From Phytohabitans sp052068095 (GTDB lineage: Bacteria > Actinomycetota > Actinomycetes > Mycobacteriales > Micromonosporaceae), in NCBI RefSeq assembly GCF_052068095.1, contig NZ_JBQHDG010000004.1, positions 62,001-126,000 of the forward strand: 64,000 nucleotides of DNA, given 5' to 3'. Both the position numbers and the translations under genes were made by a program. This document shows, one piece after another, positions 58,383 to 64,000 of this stretch (position 1 is its first letter; each line of letters opens with the position of its first letter). The notes under the pieces were generated by a model, which did not search any database, had not been told where the DNA came from, and saw only the letters and a program-made list of their open reading frames with translations.

Positions 58383-59255
58383 TCAGGCAGGCATTGCGGT
58401 CCGCAGCTGGGCGAGGGTTCGTTTCAGTAGGCGCGAGACGTGCATTTGGGAGAGGCCGATCTCGTCGGCGATCTGGGTTTGGGTCATGTGGTCGTAGAAC
58501 CGCATGACCAGGATGCGCTGTTGCCGGGCCGGTAGCGCCGCGACGAGCGGTCGCAGTGTGAGGTAGTCGTCCACGTGGGCGTAGCCGGGGTCGGTGCCGC
58601 CGATCAGGTCGATGCGGTCGGCGTCGATTCCCTTCGCGGGTGGCGCGTTCAGGGACGTCAGGCGGTAGACGTGCCAGGCGCCGACAGCGGCCCGCAGCTG
58701 ATCGACGCTCACGTCCAGGTGGTCGGCGAGTTCGGTGGGGGTTGGCGTGCGGCGGTGCTCGTGACTGAGTCGGCCGGTGGCGGCGGGCACGTCTTGCGCC
58801 AGTTCCTGGATGGGACGTGGCACCCGGATGGCCCAGGCGGTGTCGCGGAAGTGGCGTTTGAGGGCGCCGAGGATGGTGGGGACGGCGTAGGCGGCGAACG
58901 GGACGTCCCGGCCGGGGTCGTAGCTGTCCACGGATTTGATCAGGGCGAGGGCGGCGACCTGGGCCAGGTCGTCGACGAGTTCACCGCGTCCGGCATAGCG
59001 GCGGGCCAGCCGGTTGGCCAGCGGCAGATTCTGCTCGATGGCTCGGGCGCGGAGTCTGCCACGTCCGGGATGCCCGGCCGGCAGACAGTCACGCTGGTGC
59101 AGCAACCGTTCGGTGCTCACCTGCGCATCGTCCGGTTCGCCGCGGCGACCGGAGGCGGTGGTGGTGCGCTGGCCGGGATGGCGGGTGGCCGGCGTCGCTG
59201 GTTCGAGGATGGCGGCAGCCGGGATGGTCAGGGCTGGTTCGGCAAGGGTGGTCAT
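58383..59255 (-). CDS. SigB/SigF/SigG-type alternative sigma factor
   Basis: 290 residues. After an N-terminal extension of about 80 residues, region 2 (LANRLARRYAGRGELVDDLAQVAALALIKSVDSYDPGRDVPFAAYAVPTILGALKRHFRD), region 3 (IQELAQDVPAATGRL) and region 4 (LPARQQRILVMRFYDHMTQTQIADEIGLSQMHVSRLLKRTLAQLR) are complete. This is the general-stress/development sigma-70 subgroup that is controlled by anti-sigma kinases and STAS antagonists. ATG 59255 has no clear ribosome binding site. Its upstream ~165 bp is duplicated in front of the kinase gene. Confidence 0.92.
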   Translation of the reverse strand: MTTLAEPALTIPAAAILEPATPATRHPGQRTTTASGRRGEPDDAQVSTERLLHQRDCLPAGHPGRGRLRARAIEQNLPLANRLARRYAGRGELVDDLAQVAALALIKSVDSYDPGRDVPFAAYAVPTILGALKRHFRDTAWAIRVPRPIQELAQDVPAATGRLSHEHRRTPTPTELADHLDVSVDQLRAAVGAWHVYRLTSLNAPPAKGIDADRIDLIGGTDPGYAHVDDYLTLRPLVAALPARQQRILVMRFYDHMTQTQIADEIGLSQMHVSRLLKRTLAQLRTAMPA

Positions 59256-59274
59256 GGTGGTCAACGCCCTATGG

Positions 59275-59443
59275 GTCACGCCGCGGGTGTGCCGGCAGGG
59301 CCGGCGTCTCTGCTGAAGCGCCGGTAGTCGCTGGTCGTTGACCGCGGGGTCCAGGCGGTGAGAAGACTGCCAGCACGAAGGCTGACTGCGCGTCGACGGA
59401 TGAAACGCCGATCCTGCGGTTCAGCGTACGCCGTTGTGGCGGT
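59275..59443 (-). repeat. Duplicated upstream region, sigma-factor copy
   Basis: Partner of 55951-56122. It ends about 20 bp before the sigma start codon. It contains GCCGGCAGGGCCGGC, a small hairpin that is changed in the other copy. The remaining 59444-59654 shows no gene and should hold the promoter of the rightward GAF-ANTAR gene. Confidence 0.75.
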
Positions 59444-59654
59444 GACACCAGCGCCTGGCGGGCCGGACATTCGCCAGCGTCAAAGGCAGGGGTCGCGACC
59501 GACACGCGGCACCCGAGCGGACGGCGGGTGCCGGGCGTAGGCTGGCGGTGACAAGCCGCCCAAGGGGAGCCAGTCGCGTTCGACCCGGTCCTTGTCCTAC
59601 GTCACCTGCTCGTCGCGGCCCCTCACGAACCGTTCTGGTATCGGAGGCGCCCTC

Positions 59655-60422
59655 ATGGAACCACCTTCGGTTGGCGCGGTGTCCGGTTCGGGTGGCGCGA
59701 TGAACACCGATCGCAGGCTGCGGCTGTGGACCCAAGTCGTCGGACACGCCCAGGATGCGCCGGTCGGGGTCGAGCACGTGTGCGCCGCGGTGACGTTGGC
59801 TACCGGCGTGGACGGCGCCGCGGTCACCGCGGTACTCGGCTCGGGTCTACGCGAAACGGTGTACGCCAGCGATCAGGTCGCCTCGGAGCTCGAGGAGCTG
59901 ACCGTGACCCTTGGTGAGGGTCCGGGTGTGGACGCGTCCGCCGACGGTCCGGCGCTCGCCGCCGACCTGACGAGCTTCGAATGCCTGGCGCGCTGGCCGG
60001 CGTTCGCACCGGCCGCGGGGAACGCCGGAGCAGCCGCGATGTTCGCGTTCCCGTTGCGGGTCGGTGCGATCCGGATCGGTGTCATGGACCTCTACCGCGC
60101 CCAGCCCGGCGGCCTGGACGGCGAACGGCTCGCCGACGCGCTGCTACTGGCCGACACCGCCTGCGCGCTGCTACTCGACGCGGCGCAGCCGGACCGCCCC
60201 CACCTCAACGGGCGCCGGCCCGAGCCGGCCGGCCTTGCCCATCCCGAGGTCCATCAGGCCACCGGCATGATCATCGTGCAGCTGGGGGTGACCGCGGCAG
60301 TGGCCCTGATCCGGCTGCGTGCCTACGCGTACGCTCACGATCGGCGGCTGCGCGATGTCGCCGGTGATGTCGTGGCCCGACGCCTACGATTCGATCCGGA
60401 CGGGGACTTCGGTGCCTGTTGA
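59655..60422 (+). CDS. GAF-ANTAR RNA-binding antiterminator-like protein 1
   Basis: 255 residues: GAF domain (about 30-190; VTLGEGPGVDASADG and FPLRVGAIRIGVMDLYRAQPG) and a C-terminal ANTAR domain (HQATGMIIVQLGVTAAVALIRLRAYAYAHDRRLRDVAGDVV). ANTAR proteins bind paired RNA hairpins to prevent termination; GAF would sense a ligand. GGAGGC precedes the ATG. The ANTAR alanine/arginine-type residues appear preserved. It is followed after 92 bp by a second GAF-ANTAR gene. Confidence 0.9.
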   Translation: MEPPSVGAVSGSGGAMNTDRRLRLWTQVVGHAQDAPVGVEHVCAAVTLATGVDGAAVTAVLGSGLRETVYASDQVASELEELTVTLGEGPGVDASADGPALAADLTSFECLARWPAFAPAAGNAGAAAMFAFPLRVGAIRIGVMDLYRAQPGGLDGERLADALLLADTACALLLDAAQPDRPHLNGRRPEPAGLAHPEVHQATGMIIVQLGVTAAVALIRLRAYAYAHDRRLRDVAGDVVARRLRFDPDGDFGAC

Positions 60423-60514
60423 GGTCCCGGGTCAGACCGGCCAGATCGCATTCCGCGGGTCACGGCTTCCGCCCAATCGGACGTCAGGTCTACCGTATGA
60501 CGAGGGTGAGTGAG

Positions 60515-61243
60515 ATGGCCGAGATCCAGCTAGCCGACGTGTTCGTGGAGATGGCCGACACTCTCGTCGACGATTTCGACGTGATCGACTTCCTGCACGG
60601 GTTGACCGAGCGGTGCGTCCAACTCCTGGGCGTGGCGGCGGCCGGGCTGCTGCTGACCGACCAGCGGGACACGTTGCAGGTGGTAGCCGCCTCCTCCGAA
60701 CGCACCCGGCTGCTCGAGCTGTTTCAGCTGCAAACCGACCAGGGCCCGTGTGTGGACTGCTTCCGCACCGGCCAACCCGTGTCGGTCGCTGACCTGCCCG
60801 CGGCCGGCCGGTGGCCGGCCTTCACCGCAGCCGCCGCAGAGGTCGGCTTCGCCGCGGTCCACGCGGTGCCGATGCGCCTACGTGCCGAGGTGATCGGCGC
60901 GCTGAACCTGTTCGACACCGCCCCGGGTCCATTGGATGAAGGCAAGCTGCGCATCGGCCAAGCCTTGGCCGACGTGGCCACCATCGGACTACTGCAACAG
61001 CGCGCTATCCACCGCCGCGACATCCTGACCGAACAGCTGGAGACCGCGCTGCGCAGCCGGGTCCTGATCGAGCAGGCCAAAGGCGTGCTGGCCGAACGCC
61101 TTCACCTGGACATGGCCGAAGCCTTCGTTCTGCTGCGCGGCAACGCCCGCAGCCGCAACCGGCGCCTGTCCGATCTCGCCCAGGCCGTCGTCGACGGCAC
61201 CGAACACATCCCACCCGCGACAGCCGCCAGTCCGCCTCGCTGA
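60515..61243 (+). CDS. GAF-ANTAR RNA-binding antiterminator-like protein 2
   Basis: 242 residues. GAF domain (LADTLVDDFDVIDFLHGLTERCVQLL-type opening, DQGPCVDCFRTGQPVSVADL, VHAVPMRLRAEVIGALNLF) and ANTAR domain (RVLIEQAKGVLAERLHLDMAEAFVLLRGNARSRNRRLSDLAQAVV), the standard ANTAR consensus. GAGGGTGAGTGAG leads directly into the ATG at 60515; an ATG at 60497 is an alternative. It is closer to the family consensus than the first copy. Confidence 0.92.
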   Translation: MAEIQLADVFVEMADTLVDDFDVIDFLHGLTERCVQLLGVAAAGLLLTDQRDTLQVVAASSERTRLLELFQLQTDQGPCVDCFRTGQPVSVADLPAAGRWPAFTAAAAEVGFAAVHAVPMRLRAEVIGALNLFDTAPGPLDEGKLRIGQALADVATIGLLQQRAIHRRDILTEQLETALRSRVLIEQAKGVLAERLHLDMAEAFVLLRGNARSRNRRLSDLAQAVVDGTEHIPPATAASPPR

Positions 61244-61372
61244 CCCTGACGGCCAGGCCGGCGTCGCCAGGCCCACCCACGTCCGCGCGGAGACCACCGC
61301 CGTGCCTCCCAGCGGCCCGCAGTCGTTCTGACCGGCGAAGGCCACGAGGCTGCCGCCGCCGCGCCCGGCGGG

Positions 61373-62215
61373 TCAGCCGAGCCGGGTGATCTCGACGGTG
61401 ACGCCGAAGAGCTCCGCTTTCTGCCCGGAGTAGACGCCGGACAGTGGCCGCACGTCGGCGTAGTCGCGGCCACGGGCCAGCAGCACGTGTCGGCTGGCCA
61501 CCTCGGCGAGGCTGGTCGGGTCGACCGGGATCCAGCCGCCGGCCCAGAACTCCACCCACGCGTGGCTCTGGCCGGCGGTCGCCTCCCCGACTTCGGCCTC
61601 CACGGTCGGGTGCAGGTAGCCGGAGACGTAACGCGCGGGCAGGCCGACCGCGCGGAGCAGGGCCAGCGTGATGTGGGCGAAGTCCTGGCAAACGCCCTTG
61701 CCGGCGGCCCGGGCCTCGGCCGATGAGGTGTGCACGTGTGTCGCGCCCGGCTCGTACCGCAGCGTCTCGTGAGTCCACGCGGCGGCGCGTAGCCCGGCCT
61801 GCATCGGCGTCGAGCCGGTGCGCAGGGACTGCCCGAGCTCGGCGATCTCCGGCTCCGCCTGAACATAGCGCGACGGGGCGAGCAGCTCGCCAAAGCGTTC
61901 CCGGATCGCGCGGGAGGCCAGGTCGGTCCAGTCGACGCCGACCGGCGCGGGGCGCGGCCGGGCGGTCTCGACCGTCGAGGTCGCCAGCACGACGAGCTCG
62001 GTGTGTGGGATGTGGATGTCGAACGCGTCCACCGTGGTGCCCCAGTAGTCGACGTAGCGCAGCGGCCTCGCGGTAGGCGTGATCTCCAGGGCGGCGTGCA
62101 GGGTGCGCTGTCCATCGACGCTCGGCGGGGTGAGCCTCGCCTCGTTGTACGAGGCCCGCACCGGTCCGCCGTACCGGTAGCCGGTGCGGTGTCGGATCGC
62201 GATCCGCCAGGTCAT
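61373..62215 (-). CDS. Transglutaminase-like cysteine protease (of the alpha-E/ATP-grasp trio)
   Basis: 280 residues. N-terminal beta domain (TWRIAIRHRTGYRYGGPVRASYNEARLTP) typical of bacterial transglutaminase-like proteases, then the triad Cys in GKGVCQDFAHI, His in GQSHAWVEFWAGG and Asp in PVDPTSL. The ATG overlaps the stop of the alpha-E gene (ATGA). The three genes (ATP-grasp, alpha-E, transglutaminase) co-occur widely and were proposed to form a peptide-ligation/cleavage system; function is not established. Confidence 0.92.
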   Translation of the reverse strand: MTWRIAIRHRTGYRYGGPVRASYNEARLTPPSVDGQRTLHAALEITPTARPLRYVDYWGTTVDAFDIHIPHTELVVLATSTVETARPRPAPVGVDWTDLASRAIRERFGELLAPSRYVQAEPEIAELGQSLRTGSTPMQAGLRAAAWTHETLRYEPGATHVHTSSAEARAAGKGVCQDFAHITLALLRAVGLPARYVSGYLHPTVEAEVGEATAGQSHAWVEFWAGGWIPVDPTSLAEVASRHVLLARGRDYADVRPLSGVYSGQKAELFGVTVEITRLG

Positions 62216-63156
62216 GTGGCGGGCTCCTCGATGCGCCAGTGCAGCGGTGCGGACCCGGTGAACAGCCGCCGGGTGACGTCTTCGCTGACCGTGGATACGG
62301 TTCGCTGTAGTTCGTGCAGCCGCTCCACGAGGTCGTCGAGCAGTGTGGCGGCGGACAGAAACTCCAGGTCGGTGCGGGCTCGGCCGATGGCTCGGCGGGC
62401 AGGCTCGTCCAGCGCGGACCGCCCGGACGCCGGGTCGAGTCGGGTCAGCGCTTCCTCTCCGGCGCACAGCGCGTGGAAGACCGACCGGGGGAAGAGCCGG
62501 TCCACCAGGAGGAACTCGAGCACCCGGCGGGCGTCGACACCCTGGTGGTACGTGCGCAGGTAGGCGTCGTGGGCCGAGCACGCCCGCAGGGTGGATGTCC
62601 AGCCTTCGTCGCCGACGCCGGCGCCGATCCGGGACGCGAGCAGCCGCGCGGTCATGTCGACGCGCTCCAGGCTGCGGCCGAGCACGAGCACGTCGTAGCC
62701 GGCGTCCCGGCTCATGCTGGCCTCGACGTGGCCGGCGAAGGTCGCGGCGCACTCGCGGACGTAGGAGAAGAAGGGCGCGGGGCCGAAGTCCCGGGCGGCG
62801 GCCACCCGGGCCGGGAGCGCGTTGTGGGTCGAGTTCAGGCATTGCCAGATCTCGGCCGAGAGCGCCTCCCGCGCGCCGCGGGCGTTTTGCCGGGCGGCGA
62901 CCAGCGCGCCGGCGATCGAGTTGGGGGCGTCGTCGTAGCCCAGCAGCTCCAGTACGGCTTGGCTGTCCTGGTGCCGCCCGGCGACCTCGTCCGGCACACC
63001 CATGACGGTCAACAGGACGGCGCAGGCGGCCGCCTCGTCCACCGTCGGGTCCTCGAGGACCTCGTGGAAATGCACGTCGAGAAGCCGGGCCGTGTCCTCG
63101 GCCCGTTCGATGTACCGGCCGATCCAGAACAGCGATTCGGCTACGCGGCTCAGCAC
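62212..63156 (-). CDS. Alpha-E domain protein
   Basis: 314 residues, all helical. LSRVAESLFWIGRYIERAEDTARLLDVHFHE is the characteristic start of the alpha-E (DUF403) family, with RGAREALSAEIWQCLNSTHNA and the C-terminal LFTGSAPLHWRIEEPAT. The GTG at 63156 abuts the ATP-grasp gene (10 bp). It is the middle member of the trio. Confidence 0.92.
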   Translation of the reverse strand: MLSRVAESLFWIGRYIERAEDTARLLDVHFHEVLEDPTVDEAAACAVLLTVMGVPDEVAGRHQDSQAVLELLGYDDAPNSIAGALVAARQNARGAREALSAEIWQCLNSTHNALPARVAAARDFGPAPFFSYVRECAATFAGHVEASMSRDAGYDVLVLGRSLERVDMTARLLASRIGAGVGDEGWTSTLRACSAHDAYLRTYHQGVDARRVLEFLLVDRLFPRSVFHALCAGEEALTRLDPASGRSALDEPARRAIGRARTDLEFLSAATLLDDLVERLHELQRTVSTVSEDVTRRLFTGSAPLHWRIEEPAT

Positions 63157-63166
63157 CCGGGTCCCC

Positions 63167-64000
63167 TCATTGTTGTGGCTGGTCGTCGTGCGGGCCGCGG
63201 TCGGGTGTCGTGCCCCGCACCGCCTGCGCGGGGAAAGCGGGCGGACTGGTGGCTTCGGACGCTGGCTGCGGCGACGAGGTGAGCACCCAGGTGTCCTTGG
63301 AGCCGCCGCCCTGGCTGGAGTTGACGATCAGGCTCCCCTCCCGCAGCGCCACCCGGGTCAGCCCCCCGGGCAGGACGTGGACCTGCTCGCCGTCGTTGAC
63401 CGCGAACGGCCGCAGGTCGATGTGCCGGGGCAACAGCCGGTCGTCGAGGTGTGACGGCGAGGTCGACAGCAGCACCAGCTCCTGCGCGATCCACCCGCGT
63501 GGCTCCGCGAGCACCCGCGCGCGCACGGCCGCCAGCTCGGCGTCCGAGGCGGACGGCCCGATGACGATGCCGGAGCCGCCGGAACCGTCGACCGGCTTCA
63601 CCACGAGCTGATCGAGTCGCTCCAGGCATTCCTCCCGAACGTCCGGGTCGTCGAGCCGGTAGGTCGTGACGTTGGGCAGCAATGGCTTCTCACCCAGGTA
63701 GTACTCGATGAGCGCCGGAACGTACGTGTAGGTCAGCTTGTCGTCGGCGACGCCGTTGCCGACCGCGTTGGCGATCGTGACGTTGCCGGCGCGGGCGGCG
63801 TTGAGAAGGCCCGGGCACCCCACGACCGAGTCGGGCCGGAAATGCACCGGGTCGAGGAAGTCGTCGTTGACCCGCCGGTAGACGACGTCCACCCGCTGCC
63901 TGCCACCGAGGCTGCGCATGTAGAGGACGTGCTCGTCGCAGAACAGGTCGCGGCCCTCGACGAGCTCGATGCCCATCTTGCGGGCCATGAAGGCATGCTC
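63167..64000 (-). CDS. Circularly permuted ATP-grasp type 2 protein (5' end outside window)
   Basis: At least 277 C-terminal residues; the gene continues past the right edge. Visible motifs are MGIELVEGRDLFCDEHVLYMRS, VNDDFLDPVHFRPDSVVGCPG, NVTIANAVGNGVADDKLTYTYVP, VVKPVDGSGGSGIVIGP (glycine-rich ATP loop) and SLIVNSSQGGGSKDTWVL, all standard for this permuted ATP-grasp family. It should catalyse an ATP-dependent carboxylate-amine ligation, substrate unknown. First gene of the trio with alpha-E and transglutaminase. Confidence 0.92.
   Translation of the reverse strand, partial: EHAFMARKMGIELVEGRDLFCDEHVLYMRSLGGRQRVDVVYRRVNDDFLDPVHFRPDSVVGCPGLLNAARAGNVTIANAVGNGVADDKLTYTYVPALIEYYLGEKPLLPNVTTYRLDDPDVREECLERLDQLVVKPVDGSGGSGIVIGPSASDAELAAVRARVLAEPRGWIAQELVLLSTSPSHLDDRLLPRHIDLRPFAVNDGEQVHVLPGGLTRVALREGSLIVNSSQGGGSKDTWVLTSSPQPASEATSPPAFPAQAVRGTTPDRGPHDDQPQQ

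Overview
The window is very GC-rich DNA with GTG starts, four-base start/stop overlaps (ATGA, GTGA) and the families expected of a filamentous actinobacterium: AfsR/SARP regulator, GAF-ANTAR proteins, SigB/SigF-type sigma factor, lipoprotein sugar binders, class-E-sortase-like LAXTG signals. A Micromonosporaceae-like host is my guess; it cannot be proven from the sequence alone. No rRNA, tRNA, CRISPR array, phage or insertion sequence was recognised.

Layout. 0-6.5 kb: the 3' end of a probable caspase-family gene, then a leftward pair encoding a FixH-like membrane protein and a giant MnxG-like multicopper oxidase. 6.8-11.3 kb: a coupled operon of ECF sigma factor, zinc-finger anti-sigma membrane protein, ABC ATPase and two membrane proteins. 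11.3-18.4 kb: an arabinan-oligosaccharide utilisation locus (LacI repressor, lipoprotein binder, two permeases, a GH93-like exo-arabinanase and a GH51 arabinofuranosidase). 18.9-33.1 kb: a large zinc-homeostasis locus with two Zur-like Fur proteins, secreted or wall-anchored 'choice-of-anchor M' repeat proteins, a ZnuABC-like transporter whose binding protein carries the same domain as an insertion, a histidine-rich protein and an ArsR regulator; four Fur/Zur-type palindromes precede its transcription units. 33.3-36.7 kb: STAS protein, SnoaL-like protein/TetR pair, transglutaminase-like protease. 37.0-42.3 kb: assimilatory nitrate and nitrite reduction (NasA, a 115-residue protein, NirB, NirD). 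42.3-45.2 kb: MMPL exporter with a divergent TetR.

45.3-52.9 kb holds the most interesting system. A leftward six-gene operon encodes two 76-residue peptides with the same first 25 residues and the same eight cysteine positions, a TlpA/MauD-like thiol oxidoreductase, an ABC exporter without a C39 peptidase domain, an S26 signal peptidase and a MauE-like membrane redox protein. A divergent AfsR/SARP regulator lies beside it. A 14-base motif upstream of the peptide genes recurs upstream of a small secreted aromatic-rich protein at 45.3 kb, which suggests one regulon. I read this as a disulfide-rich secreted peptide system with its own oxidation, export and leader-cleavage machinery.

52.9-56.7 kb is a decay zone with several gene remnants, two of them carrying internal deletions, around a truncated ECF sigma factor, a DHFR-like reductase and a Ser/Thr kinase. 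56.7-61.2 kb: MFS exporter, SigB/SigF-type sigma factor and two GAF-ANTAR proteins; the kinase and the sigma factor share a duplicated ~165-bp upstream region. 61.4-64 kb: transglutaminase, alpha-E protein and circularly permuted ATP-grasp protein, a widespread co-occurring trio whose last gene runs off the window.
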